Shown: one piece after another, positions 17,060 through 27,735 of the stretch
Position numbering within the stretch: the first letter of the stretch is position 1
Layout: each line of letters opens with the position of its first letter
Assembly: GCA_008107755.1 (NCBI GenBank)
Contig: VIRH01000102.1
Coordinates: forward strand, 1-64,000
Direction of reading: 5' to 3'
Origin: Rhodobacterales bacterium
GTDB taxonomy: Bacteria; Pseudomonadota; Alphaproteobacteria; Rhizobiales; Stappiaceae
Length of the DNA: 64,000 nt
Position numbers and translations under genes: made by a program
The notes under the pieces: generated by a model
Database searches by the model: none
What the model was told of the DNA's origin: nothing
What the model saw: the letters and a program-made list of their open reading frames with translations, nothing else

Positions 17060-17527
17060 ATGAGTGACACAGCAGACTTTTGCCCGGACCAGGATGAATT
17101 GCGGCAGGCGACGATGAAGTCCCTCAAAGAGCAGGTTGGTGAGGACGAGGTAAACAAGTTCATAGAAAAGGCGTCGGGCAAGTCTGTTCCAGCGCCCATC
17201 GGAGCGACCGCATCAGTCAATATCGCCGTATGGGGAAAATGCACATGCGCGCCTGATGGTAAAAACTGGAAGTACGACCGTACGATTTGGGGAGGACCGG
17301 CCTATTTCGGCGCATCGGTGGGCTTTCTTTATACGGCCTACGAGGATTGGGATGCATTCTTCAAGCACGTCACGTCGGTTCACTGCCAGGGCATTAGTTC
17401 CGGCGGCGGTATCCTCCAGATAAACTGGTTCAACAAGAGTGGTATCCCCGTTGGCCAATTCAACGGCGCTGCCGGTGGAATAGGACTTCTGGAAGCGGGC
17501 GGCTCCGGCGGCTGGGAAAAGAAGTGA
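17060..17527 (+). CDS. Orphan protein with VapA-like C-terminal beta-barrel features
   Basis: A 155-residue protein without signal peptide or membrane segments. The N-terminal 45 residues are charged and helical (DELRQATMKSLKEQV). The rest is Gly-rich and beta-prone. GFLYTAYEDWDAFF, then INWFNKSGIPVGQFNGAAGG, and the end GGSGGW follow the order I associate with Rhodococcus VapA/VapB-type virulence-associated proteins, in which an LYT-D motif precedes a strand with GxxxGxFxG and a closing GGGxGxW. This is pattern recognition, not an alignment. GGAGG seven nt or so before the ATG at 17060 is a strong ribosome binding site. It is isolated behind an AT-rich leader and a terminator-like hairpin, which suggests acquisition. 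Confidence 0.6.
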   Translation: MSDTADFCPDQDELRQATMKSLKEQVGEDEVNKFIEKASGKSVPAPIGATASVNIAVWGKCTCAPDGKNWKYDRTIWGGPAYFGASVGFLYTAYEDWDAFFKHVTSVHCQGISSGGGILQINWFNKSGIPVGQFNGAAGGIGLLEAGGSGGWEKK

Positions 17528-17890
17528 TGTAAACCCCTCGACCCGCTGTGGTCCGATAGCGGGTTGCGAATGATACGCGGCGCTTGCCTTCGACCGGAGG
17601 CAGGCGCCGTATCGCCGAAAGGGCAGGACGTCTCGTTCTTCCTTTCCGGTGACGACGGACCAAACCTTCCTTCGTCTTCCTCCGGTCCGGGCTGCTCCGC
17701 GCGAATTGCCGTGTCGTCGCAGACTGGGTCAGTTTCTCGGGCTCCCGAAGGGCGAAAGCGTTCCGGTTCGTCCCCGCTTGCACTTTCACACTCCGCATTC
17801 CCCCATTGCCCCGAGCGCGCATTTCCCCTAAAAGACCCGGCAGAATTCCAAAGAATCCCGTAAGCTTTTTGAGTGGAGAAGCGGAGCCCC
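17528..17890. other. 363-bp gap before ettA, no gene seen
   Basis: No open frame with motifs or ribosome binding site was found on either strand. It presumably carries the ettA promoter toward its 3' end; no terminator for the upstream gene was identified. Confidence 0.4.
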
Positions 17891-19540
<1,650 letters not shown>

Positions 19541-19591
19541 GCGCACAGCTGAAGGTCGAGACAGGGGGCATTCGTCCCCCGTTTCCTGAAC

Positions 19592-19625
19592 ATGCCGGCC
19601 CGGATGACGGGCCGGCATCTTTTTT
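19592..19625 (+). terminator. Rho-independent terminator of ettA
   Basis: ATGCCGGCCC (19592-19601) pairs perfectly with GGGCCGGCAT (19609-19618) across a 7-nt loop, followed by C and six T. One of the two clearest intrinsic terminators in the window. The ATG inside it is not a start codon for the next gene. Confidence 0.92.
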
Positions 19626-19675
19626 GTCGGCCAACATTAGGCCGGCTGCCGACTGTCGAACCAACGGTGCCCGTC

Positions 19676-20620
19676 ATGTTCCACCGAGTGCTCGCCTGCC
19701 TTTTCGTACTCTTCGCGATTGCGGTTCTTGCGTCGTTTCTGGCGGCAAGCGGCTGGCCCCTCGATCTGCTGGCGCACTTTCAGGCGCAATACGTTCTGGG
19801 CGGTCTCGTCTTCGCCGCGGCATTTGCGGCGTGCCGGCGCTGGCCTGCAACTGTGATGGCGCTCTGCCTGTCCCTGGTTGCCCTGATGAGAATGGATCTC
19901 TTCGACGATGCACGCTTTGCGGCAACGTCCGATGCCTCCGGCCCCTCCCTCAGGGTCGCGGCAGCCAATCTCTTCGGAAGTTCCGAAGCCCTGGATGGTC
20001 TGGTCGAAGAACACCGCAAGCACGCCTTCGATCTGATGATCCTGACGGAGCTGCCTGTACCCGCCGACGACGGGCTGCTCGCCCGATTTCCGGGTCTGAC
20101 CCACGTGACCGGAATGCCCGGTCAGGCGCTCGCCGGACGCCCCGCCGCCGTTGTCCTCTCACGCAATGCGCCGGAGGAGGCCGAGCTGATCCGGGTCGGG
20201 CAGAACCCGTCCGCGATCACGCGCGCGAGATATTGCTTTGCGGACACGCGGCCCTGTCTCGACGTATTCGCCGTTCATCCGCTGCCGCCTTTCAACCCTC
20301 GATATTATCAAAGCCAGGCAGCTATCCTTCATGCACTTGCAGACAGGGCGGCGCAGTCCGAAGGCCCGATGCTGGTTGCCGGAGACATGAACGCCACGTC
20401 CTGGGCACCGTTGCTCCAGCCGCTTCGGGATGAGGCGGAGCTGCGCAAGGTGGCCTGCGGAAATCGCTGGTCTCCGACATGGCTTGCGCCGGTGCCGGGC
20501 CTCGGCCTGGAACTGGACCATTTTTTCGTCAAGGGAGGGCTTGCTGTGAAGAACTGCGCGCTTGGCTCCTCCAATGGGTCAGATCACTGGCCGATCTTCA
20601 CCGAGCTTGTTTCCGGTTAG
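19676..20620 (+). CDS. Endonuclease/exonuclease/phosphatase-family membrane protein
   Basis: A 314-residue protein with two or three N-terminal hydrophobic segments (MFHRVLACLFVLFAIAVLAS and the following stretches to about residue 75) and an EEP-fold domain from about 85. RVAAANLFGSS with Asn, DLMILTELP with the metal-binding Glu, VAGDMNATSW with the Asp-Asn pair and SNGSDHWPIF with the final catalytic Asp-His are all present, so the enzyme should be active. Substrates of this membrane-linked subgroup are unknown. The ATG at 19676 lacks a good ribosome binding site but starts at the hydrophobic N terminus. Confidence 0.82.
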   Translation: MFHRVLACLFVLFAIAVLASFLAASGWPLDLLAHFQAQYVLGGLVFAAAFAACRRWPATVMALCLSLVALMRMDLFDDARFAATSDASGPSLRVAAANLFGSSEALDGLVEEHRKHAFDLMILTELPVPADDGLLARFPGLTHVTGMPGQALAGRPAAVVLSRNAPEEAELIRVGQNPSAITRARYCFADTRPCLDVFAVHPLPPFNPRYYQSQAAILHALADRAAQSEGPMLVAGDMNATSWAPLLQPLRDEAELRKVACGNRWSPTWLAPVPGLGLELDHFFVKGGLAVKNCALGSSNGSDHWPIFTELVSG

Positions 20621-20915
20621 AAGTGGCTGCCCTTGAGTGACGGAGCGCAAGGCATTGCGATGAGCGGTCAACCTCTATTGGACAGCCGGCAATGCAATCC
20701 GCATAAAGGATTCATCGTCAATACCTTGGTGAGTCGCGTTCAACCTCACTGGAAAGCATAGCGGGAGCCTGTCCGTTAGATGCCGGTTCATTGGATGGTG
20801 GCAAGCAGGTCACCAGGAAAGACATGTCGCGAAGCGTGCTGCAGTGGGCCGGTGAGGCGCCGCAACGCCGCTGAAGGGCTGCTTGAAGCATTGCTGAAGG
20901 ACAGGCTCTAGACCA

Positions 20916-23024
20916 ATGCTTCAGGCCGTGGCGGACATCAAGGCGAAACTCCTGCGAACCGATCCGGGCGCACTCCGGCTGGTGCGAGGCATCCATCTGA
21001 TGCTGACAATCCTCGCCGCGGTGTTTCTGGCCAATGTGCTGGCTGCCTTTGCGCCCGGACAGTCCGCCTTCAAGCTCGCCGTTCTGGCCGGGGCCGCGGG
21101 AGGTCACACTCTTCTGTTTACGCCGGTTTCGACGCGCAAGGCGGAGATCCGCAGTATTCTCGGCCTTGGCGCCATCGTCACGGGGCTGTTCTCGGCCGGG
21201 ACAATCGTCGCCGAGATTTCAGGGAAGGACGCGCCGCAAGTTCTGCAGATCCTGTGGGTCGGGCTGATCACGGTCGGTTTTGCGCTTCAGGGCATCAACC
21301 CTTTCTGGCAACGCGGCGGCCGAATGCTGGCAATCTGCTGGCTCTTCGTGGTCCTTATCGCCATGGACGCCTCGCCGGGCCTTTGGTTGCCTGTCATGGG
21401 CGCGCTGGGCGCTTCGACGGCACTGTGCATCCGGATCGGTTTCTGGAGGCCGTCGACCTACCGGACATACCGGCGAGTGGAGGCGGCCAACCGGCAGGCC
21501 ATGGCCGATCATCTGCTGCGTGCCGCTTCACGAGGCACGAGCCGTGCCGGTCGGGCAGACGTGAAGGTTGCCGATCTCGCAAAACTGCGGATCGAACTGC
21601 AGTCATGCGCCGATCTCATGGAGGCGGAGGGACCTTTGCACGGGCTGTCGCCGGAAGCGGCGACCATGGTGGAGCTTGCGCTTGAAGTGGTTCGCGATGC
21701 GCATGGTCAGCTGTCGCAAGAAGCAAGAACCGGCCTGACGGCAGACGCCGGCTATATCTCGGCGACGCAGCACCTCGCAGCCCGGCTGCGGGCCGGACAA
21801 GACCCCGACGGCAAGACGGCTTCCGATGAGCAACCGGACACGGGCTGGGTGACGACCGCCTCGGCCGAAGCCTTGGAAGCGGACAGGTTTCAGCTGCTGC
21901 GTATCGCCCAGGCCTTCCGGCGTCTGTGGATCCTCGCCGGGCAGGACAACACGGTGTCCTTCGCCAGGGGGCAGGGAGCCTCTGCCGCCCGCAAGAGCGT
22001 CTGGCACCGCATCACGTGGCGGCTCGCGGCTCAGGCGGGTATCTCGGCCACGGTCGGCTACGCGCTGGGGCGGGCGCTCGATCTGAACCACGCCTACTGG
22101 GTCACCCTGACAATCATCATCGTTCTGTCGAACAGCCTCGGCGCGACCCTTGTGAAGACGGCCCAGCGTATTGCCGGGACGGCCATCGGTGTTGTTGCCG
22201 CGATGGTGATCGACCCGGCCCTGGCCGAATTTCACGGTGTGCGGCTTGTACTCGTGGTGCTTGCCATTCCCGCAGCCATTGTCTTCACCGACCGGAACTA
22301 CGCCATCGCATCCGCCATCATCAGTTTCCTGGTGGTGGTGGGACTGCAGACGCTGGAAGGATTGCCGATCGACGAATTGTGGTCGCGGATCTATGACACG
22401 GTGATCGGCGCCGGTGTGGGTCTTGCAGCGGCATGGCTGCTCTTTCCCAACCGGACCAGCGCGACCATTGCCGGGCTGACCGCCGACTACCTTCAGGCTT
22501 GCCGAGACTGCTTGCGTGCTGAGGAAACCGGGCAAACGAAGGATCTCGAGGATCTTGCCCGGCTGAGATCGTCCGCGAGCCAGTTGATCGCGAAGGCGAG
22601 GGATTTCCGGGTCGAACGCGCCCCCTGGTCCTCCTTCACCCAGTCTTCCGGAAATTTCAACGTGCTGGTGATCGTGCTTGCGCAATATGTGGTGCTGTAT
22701 CGCGAGGCCCGCTCCGGTGTGCTGCAAGAGGCGGCTGTCGGCGATGCCGGTGCCGGGGTCCGGCAGATGATCGAGCGGATGAACAGGCGACTTGAGGACG
22801 AATTTGCAGCTGTTCTGGACGGGCGCGGCAAGCAGACGGTGCAGGGCCTTGGCAAGGAGTGGCTGGCGGCCGTGCCGAAAGACCAGACCAGCAACCTCAC
22901 GCTGATGACCGATTGGGTCGCGATGCTCTACCACGCGCGCAAGATCCTCAGGTGTCTTGAAGGCCTGCGCGACGTGGGCATTCCGGCGCTTTCGAACGCT
23001 GGCAGGAATCAGGCAAGCTCCTGA
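20916..23024 (+). CDS. FUSC-family membrane protein (putative aromatic acid/efflux transporter)
   Basis: A 702-residue protein with the duplicated layout of the FUSC/AaeB family: a first block of about six membrane helices (residues 25-175), a long cytoplasmic segment rich in charged helices (about 180-370), a second membrane block (about 375-530, including YWVTLTIIIVLSNSLGATLV) and a cytoplasmic tail. Family members export aromatic acids or other toxic compounds. No periplasmic adaptor gene is adjacent, so the partner, if any, is elsewhere. The substrate is not predictable. Confidence 0.82.
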   Translation: MLQAVADIKAKLLRTDPGALRLVRGIHLMLTILAAVFLANVLAAFAPGQSAFKLAVLAGAAGGHTLLFTPVSTRKAEIRSILGLGAIVTGLFSAGTIVAEISGKDAPQVLQILWVGLITVGFALQGINPFWQRGGRMLAICWLFVVLIAMDASPGLWLPVMGALGASTALCIRIGFWRPSTYRTYRRVEAANRQAMADHLLRAASRGTSRAGRADVKVADLAKLRIELQSCADLMEAEGPLHGLSPEAATMVELALEVVRDAHGQLSQEARTGLTADAGYISATQHLAARLRAGQDPDGKTASDEQPDTGWVTTASAEALEADRFQLLRIAQAFRRLWILAGQDNTVSFARGQGASAARKSVWHRITWRLAAQAGISATVGYALGRALDLNHAYWVTLTIIIVLSNSLGATLVKTAQRIAGTAIGVVAAMVIDPALAEFHGVRLVLVVLAIPAAIVFTDRNYAIASAIISFLVVVGLQTLEGLPIDELWSRIYDTVIGAGVGLAAAWLLFPNRTSATIAGLTADYLQACRDCLRAEETGQTKDLEDLARLRSSASQLIAKARDFRVERAPWSSFTQSSGNFNVLVIVLAQYVVLYREARSGVLQEAAVGDAGAGVRQMIERMNRRLEDEFAAVLDGRGKQTVQGLGKEWLAAVPKDQTSNLTLMTDWVAMLYHARKILRCLEGLRDVGIPALSNAGRNQASS

Positions 23025-23179
23025 CCGATCAGGCGGCACTGCGTTGCAAGTCCTGTCGCCTTGTCAGGATGCATCACCGCCAAATCATCAGCCAATGTCA
23101 TGAACCCATCAACGAGTTTCGTTGGATTGACCGCCGACCGAGCCTTAGTTTGCAGGCCGACCGCAACAGGAGACCCGAG

Positions 23180-23797
23180 ATGTCGTCGCAACTGGATCTT
23201 TTGCCTGAAGACCTGACCGTCGTCCCGGGTTTCAAGGTGTCAGGAAAAGTCGAAGGCGTGTTCCGGACCCGGTCGGCGGACGATTTTACCACCCATCCGG
23301 TGCAGAGCCTGGAACTTGGCCTTGAAGGGATCGCCGGTGACAGGCACGCCGGCTTCACGCGCAAGTCCGGTGGGCGGGAGCCTTACTATCCGCGCGGGAC
23401 CGAGATGTGCAATGAACGCCAGATCTCGATCCTCTCCGTGGAGGAGCTTGCCGATCTCGCAAGCCGGATGGAGATTTCGGATCTCCAGGCGGAATGGATC
23501 GGCGGCAATATTCTTGTGTCCGGTATCCGCAGGCTGTCCCTGGTTCCTCCGCGCACCCGACTGGTCTTCGAAGGTGGGCTGGTGATCCGCATTGACGGCA
23601 CCAATTCTCCGTGCCGGATCGCCGGGGCGGCGATTGCCGAACGTTATCCGGAGCGGGAAGGTCTCGACCTCCTGTTTCCGAAGGTGGCGCGGCGCTATCG
23701 CGGACTTGTCGGCTATATCGAGGTTCCGGGAAATGCGAGCGCAGGCGAGACCGTGACCGCGCATGTGCCCGAGCAATGGATCTATTCCAGAACCTGA
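23180..23797 (+). CDS. MOSC-domain protein
   Basis: A 205-residue single MOSC domain, the fold found at the C terminus of molybdenum cofactor sulfurases and in YiiM/mARC-type enzymes. GIAGDRHAGFTRKSG at about 54-68 and TNSPCRIAG near 141-149 are signatures; the conserved Cys in the latter is the one thought to ligate the Moco sulfur/metal. The ATG at 23180 follows AGGAGACCCGAG, a good ribosome binding site. The exact reaction is unknown; sulfur transfer or Moco-dependent N-reduction are the family options. Confidence 0.85.
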   Translation: MSSQLDLLPEDLTVVPGFKVSGKVEGVFRTRSADDFTTHPVQSLELGLEGIAGDRHAGFTRKSGGREPYYPRGTEMCNERQISILSVEELADLASRMEISDLQAEWIGGNILVSGIRRLSLVPPRTRLVFEGGLVIRIDGTNSPCRIAGAAIAERYPEREGLDLLFPKVARRYRGLVGYIEVPGNASAGETVTAHVPEQWIYSRT

Positions 23798-23912
23798 TCA
23801 TCCACCCGTCGAGAGATTTGATCGGAAGTGCGCTTTAAGTGCTTCTGAATTCTTGCGGAAATCGATCTGCCAATTGATAGTCTGACCTTCTTGGAAATCC
23901 TCAGGAGAGAAC

Positions 23913-24305
23913 ATGCTGCCAATTCATCACATGGTCGGTGCCGCACCACAGCCGGTCGCGCCCTTTTCGCACGCGGTCGAAGCCGACGGTTGGGTGTTTG
24001 TAACGGGCCAGATGCCCACGTTGCCCGAAGATCCCGAGGCGCCGCTTCCCGAAGGCATCGAAGCGCAGACCGCGCGCGTGATGGAAAACCTGAAGCTGGT
24101 GCTTGCAGGCGTCGACCTCGGGCTTGAAAACGTGACCTTCATGCGGGTCTATCTGACCGAATTCAAGCGCGACTATGCGGCAATGAACGAGACCTACAAG
24201 GCCTTTTTCCCGGAAGGAAAACTGCCTGGCAGAACCTGCGTCGGTGTCTCCGGCTTGGCAGTGGATGCGCTGGTCGAGATCGATCTCGTGGCGCGGCGTC
24301 CTTGA
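23913..24305 (+). CDS. RidA/YjgF/YER057c/UK114-family protein
   Basis: A 130-residue protein of the Rid family. FSHAVEADGWVFVTGQMP at the start of the fold and GRTCVGVSGLAVDALVEID at 104-122 are conserved; the Arg in GRT is the residue that binds the carboxylate in imine/enamine deaminases. Probably detoxifies reactive enamines formed by PLP enzymes. The ATG at 23913 follows CAGGAGAGAAC, a strong ribosome binding site. Subfamily (RidA proper or Rid4-7) is not resolved. Confidence 0.85.
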   Translation: MLPIHHMVGAAPQPVAPFSHAVEADGWVFVTGQMPTLPEDPEAPLPEGIEAQTARVMENLKLVLAGVDLGLENVTFMRVYLTEFKRDYAAMNETYKAFFPEGKLPGRTCVGVSGLAVDALVEIDLVARRP

Positions 24306-24321
24306 CGGCAATTGCGAAACG

Positions 24322-24639
24322 TCAGTCCTCGACGCTGGCAGAGACATCCACCTCGCGATTGCATCCCCAGCCGCGCAGGATGTCGTTCATGTCTTCCACG
24401 ACAAAAAAACGTGCGGCATCCCGGTCATAACCCTCATCCAGCAGCGTGTCATAGTCGGTCATTTCGTGGCGGACATGGCTGGTCACGGCCTGCCAGAGCG
24501 CGATGGAGGGGGGCAGATGGCGCAGATGGCCGGCAAGGGCGGTGGCCAGCACGGCCTCTGCATCATGCATCGGCACGCGCGGCAGCATTGCCCGCAGTGT
24601 CTTGCGCATCTCTTTCTGTCGTTTCGTTCCGCCTGCCAT
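24322..24639 (-). CDS. DUF2293-domain protein
   Basis: A 105-residue protein. The DUF2293 block reads LPPSIALWQAVTSHVRHEMT, then YDTLLDEGYDRDAARFFV and ILRGWGC, close to the consensus I know for the family (RH..T.Y..LL..G..R..AR). Function is unknown. I chose ATG 24639, preceded by AAGGATTTC; the frame extends to a TTG at 24720 that overlaps the stop of the GGDEF-EAL gene and has a weaker signal. It lies directly downstream of that gene, so they may share a transcript. Confidence 0.75.
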   Translation of the reverse strand: MAGGTKRQKEMRKTLRAMLPRVPMHDAEAVLATALAGHLRHLPPSIALWQAVTSHVRHEMTDYDTLLDEGYDRDAARFFVVEDMNDILRGWGCNREVDVSASVED

Positions 24640-24716
24640 GAAATCCTTCGCCGCTCGCTCCGGGAGACCGCTGTCGCGGACCGGTGGCGGCAGGAAAACG
24701 TCCGAAGCCGCTCCCG

Positions 24717-26717
24717 TCAAGCGTTCGAGCGGCGGGGCAAGTGGTCCACAGTCTCTACCCCCGCAACGGGAAGCCCTTCGACCGTGCCATTGTCCCGGAT
24801 CGATCCGGCGACATCATCGAAGGGTTTTGGCTTCGCGAAGTGGAATCCCTGCACGAAGCGACAGTTGAGGGAATTCAGAACCGCCACCTGACTGCTTTCT
24901 TCCACCCCTTCAACGACACAGCGCAACTGCATCGAGTTGCAAAGGTTCAAAATAGAGGTGATGACCCCGTCGCCCGGTGGCGTTTCGATGCCGGCAACGA
25001 AGCTGCGGTCAATCTTGACGCAGTCGATGGGAAGACGGTGCAGGTAACTCAGGCTGGAATAGCCTGTCCCGAAATCATCCAGGGCAAGCTGAACACCGGC
25101 GCCGCGCAATGTCCTGAGGCAGCTTTCTGCGGCCTCATAGCTTCCGATCACGGAGGTCTCGGTGATTTCGAAGGTGATCCGACGCGGGTCCACCTTTTCG
25201 AAGCGGATGATCCGCAGCAGGGTCTCCACCGTGTCAGGAGAAGTGACGTCGTAGGCCGACAGGTTGAACGAGAGGCCGAGGGCGTCCGGCAGTTTGGCGA
25301 TCTGTTGGACGGCCTTTTCGAAGAGGACTGCGGTCAGGCGATGGATCAGGCCGGTTCGTTCTGCGATCGGTATGAAATCGTCGGGCGAGACCCATGTCAG
25401 CGTCGGGCTGTACCAACGCGCCAGCGCCTCGAAGCCGACGACCGTGCGCTCCGGTATCGCCACGATGGGCTGGAAGTAGACGAGGAATTCCTTGTCGAGG
25501 TTCGCGCTCTGGAGTGCGCATTCGATGGCGCGTTCGGACCGGATCCTTGCCTCGTGACTGTCGGAATAGACCGTGGTTCGACCACGTGCAGATGTCTTGG
25601 AGTTGTAGAGCGCATAGTCCGAGCGATCGAACAGCACATGTGCGCTCGTGCCCGCTTCCGGATAAAAGGAGATGCCCGCCGACGCACCGATGGAGACCTG
25701 CATTTCGCCGATACGGTACGGCTTGCCGATCAGGTCGCAAATCGCCTGGCCGGCCTTCGCCGCCCTTTCTATATCGCCGCGAAAAAGGATACCGAACTCG
25801 TCTCCGCCGAGGCGGCAGATATCGATCTCGGGGCCAGCCAGCTCCTTCAGCCGGTTGCCGACTTCCGACAGCAGGATGTCGCCCAGCTTGTGTCCATAGG
25901 TATCGTTGATCGGTTTGAAACGGTCGAGGTCGATAAGCCCGACTGCAAACCTCTCGTTCGTCCCGGCGACTTGTTCGATCAGGCGTTCAAGCCGGTTGAA
26001 GAAATAGCGACGGTTTGGCAATCCCGTCAGGGCATCCGTATTGGCAAGGCGCTCGTTCTCGGCGTTGAGACGTTCGGTTTCCGCATTCTTGAGCGCCAGT
26101 TCGGATTGCGAGCGGACCAGCTTGCAAAAGGCGCCATAGCCGTTGAAGAGGACCTGGAGAATGACGAGGCAGACAAGGAAGATGTTGAGCGCCATGGCAA
26201 TGTAAACGTCTTCTCCGAGCCGTGTGTAGTAGACCAGATAGGGCACCGTGACGACGAGCATCACCAGGAGCGCAGCCTGGGGCAGGTTCATCAGGCAGAA
26301 GATGCAGCCTGTAACGGTGATCGCAATGAATAGCGCGACATGACCGCGTTCGGATGGTCCGCCATACCCGTCGAGGCTCAGCGACCATGCGATGAAGATG
26401 ACGGCGATCACCGTGCCGAGAAAGACGGTCTGACGCATCTTGGCGATGGCTTCGGCAGGGCCCGGCGAGTTCTTTCGGGCTCTCAGCCAAACGACCAGCC
26501 GGCTACCGGTGACAAGCAGCATCGGCGCCAGCACGCCGACAGTGAGTGAGATGGGCGCATAGTCGAAATGCGTGTAGGCCACCGCAACCGCGTTGACCAT
26601 AAGCAGGGCGTAAAGGGAGGGGACCTGGTACTTGAGTTCGTTATACTGGGCCTGTGCGATTTCCGGATAACGCGGATCGATCATCATCCATCGCAGAAAT
26701 GCCTGAATTCTTTCCAT
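24717..26717 (-). CDS. Membrane-bound GGDEF-EAL protein (c-di-GMP turnover)
   Basis: A 666-residue protein with about six N-terminal membrane helices (residues 30-195), a short coiled coil (about 200-226), a GGDEF domain and an EAL domain. The GGDEF motif is intact at 304-308, with no RxxD inhibition site before it. The EAL motif is intact at 430-432, and the further catalytic elements (FNLSAYD, FEITET, DDFGTGYSS, VKIDRS) are present, so both synthesis and hydrolysis of cyclic di-GMP are possible. ATG 26717 has GGAGG six bases upstream; a TTG at 26729 is less likely. It is probably a membrane sensor of unknown signal. Confidence 0.92.
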   Translation of the reverse strand: MERIQAFLRWMMIDPRYPEIAQAQYNELKYQVPSLYALLMVNAVAVAYTHFDYAPISLTVGVLAPMLLVTGSRLVVWLRARKNSPGPAEAIAKMRQTVFLGTVIAVIFIAWSLSLDGYGGPSERGHVALFIAITVTGCIFCLMNLPQAALLVMLVVTVPYLVYYTRLGEDVYIAMALNIFLVCLVILQVLFNGYGAFCKLVRSQSELALKNAETERLNAENERLANTDALTGLPNRRYFFNRLERLIEQVAGTNERFAVGLIDLDRFKPINDTYGHKLGDILLSEVGNRLKELAGPEIDICRLGGDEFGILFRGDIERAAKAGQAICDLIGKPYRIGEMQVSIGASAGISFYPEAGTSAHVLFDRSDYALYNSKTSARGRTTVYSDSHEARIRSERAIECALQSANLDKEFLVYFQPIVAIPERTVVGFEALARWYSPTLTWVSPDDFIPIAERTGLIHRLTAVLFEKAVQQIAKLPDALGLSFNLSAYDVTSPDTVETLLRIIRFEKVDPRRITFEITETSVIGSYEAAESCLRTLRGAGVQLALDDFGTGYSSLSYLHRLPIDCVKIDRSFVAGIETPPGDGVITSILNLCNSMQLRCVVEGVEESSQVAVLNSLNCRFVQGFHFAKPKPFDDVAGSIRDNGTVEGLPVAGVETVDHLPRRSNA

Positions 26718-27081
26718 TAACGCCTCCAATGAGACCTCTTGTAACCCAAGGAAATAAAAGAACAGTTAGAGAAAAGACGACGATTTACGTGTGGTTGATG
26801 GTCTGGAATTGGTTCTTGTCCCATTTATTTTGGGGCAATCAGCAGAATCGAAAAGTTAAGAGAAGCGGATTTGCTCGATATCTGTCGGCTCAACCGCCTT
26901 CAGGAACTCTGCTGGTGTCGTCTTGAATCTGAAATCTTGGGTTGTTGTCGATGCGCCGTTCTCCTCTTGCCGTGCGACGCAGAGGAAGACCATAGTACAC
27001 CTCGTGACGGATCCAAAACCGGTCGGGCAATAAGATAAGCGAACTATTTTTTTATACCGGTTATGCGCTATATAGAGGGAT
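26718..27081. other. 364-bp AT-richer gap between divergent genes
   Basis: Holds the promoters of the GGDEF-EAL gene and the HTH regulator. Near 27040-27075 there is an AT-rich stretch with TTTTTTTATACCGG and TATATAG, likely the regulator's promoter. A minus-strand frame covering 26870-26990 (reading for example KTTPAEFLKAVEPTDIEQI) looks protein-like but has no start and no recognised family; it may be a gene scar. Confidence 0.4.
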
Positions 27082-27708
27082 ATGGCAGATCGTACCCGAA
27101 CACGGCTATTGAATGCGCTGAAATCTTCCGGACCGCGAACCGCCGCGGAGCTTGCCGAAAGGCTGAATGTAACCTCGGTGGCCATCCGCCAGCATCTCGA
27201 TGGCCTGCAGCAGGAAGAACTGGTGCGTTTCGAGGATGTCAGGGGATCCGTCGGGCGGCCGAAACGCATCTGGTCGCTGACGTCCGCCGGGCATCGGCAG
27301 TTTCCCGATAATCATTCCAATCTCGTTGCCGGTTTGCTTGGCGGGGTGGCCGAGCTTTTCGGCGAGGACGGGATCGAGCAGCTGATCGCACACCGGGAAG
27401 CCCAGACGCGCCGACACTATCTCGATGTCATGAGCGATGCGTCGGGTTTGTCGGACAAGGTGGCCATGCTGGCCGAGATGCGGACCCGGGAGGGTTACAT
27501 GGCCGAGGTCGTCGAGGAAAACGAGGGCTTCTGGCTGATCGAGAATCATTGTTCCATCTGCGCGGCGGCAACTGCCTGCCAGGGGTTCTGCCGCTCGGAA
27601 CTCAGTCTTTTCCGGGACGTTCTCGGGCCGGATGTGACGATCGAGCGCAAGGAACACCAGTTGAGCGGCGACCGCCGTTGCGTCTACTGGATCGAGCCGC
27701 GCGGCTGA
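27082..27708 (+). CDS. HTH transcriptional regulator with C-terminal cysteine cluster (COG2345/SufR-like)
   Basis: A 208-residue regulator. An N-terminal winged helix-turn-helix (about 6-65; VTSVAIRQHLDGL is the recognition helix, and GRPKRIW the wing) is followed by a sensor domain ending in NHCSICAAATACQGFC, with Cys at 157, 160, 166 and 170 and a further Cys at 200. Such clusters in this family bind an Fe-S cluster or metal and let the regulator sense iron-sulfur or redox status. It lies 27 bp upstream of an ABC exporter gene in the same direction and probably controls it and itself. The ligand is inferred. Confidence 0.82.
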   Translation: MADRTRTRLLNALKSSGPRTAAELAERLNVTSVAIRQHLDGLQQEELVRFEDVRGSVGRPKRIWSLTSAGHRQFPDNHSNLVAGLLGGVAELFGEDGIEQLIAHREAQTRRHYLDVMSDASGLSDKVAMLAEMRTREGYMAEVVEENEGFWLIENHCSICAAATACQGFCRSELSLFRDVLGPDVTIERKEHQLSGDRRCVYWIEPRG

Positions 27709-27735
27709 GGCGTCGGCATCAAGGGAGAGTTGCGG

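Noticed and set aside
21603..23039. Long minus-strand frame opposite the FUSC gene
   Set aside because: Shadow frame with Arg/Pro/His-rich nonsense composition; no motif.
26870..26990. Protein-like minus-strand segment before the HTH regulator (gene or IS scar?)
   Set aside because: About 40 codons without a start or recognised family; cannot be supported as a gene or transposase piece.
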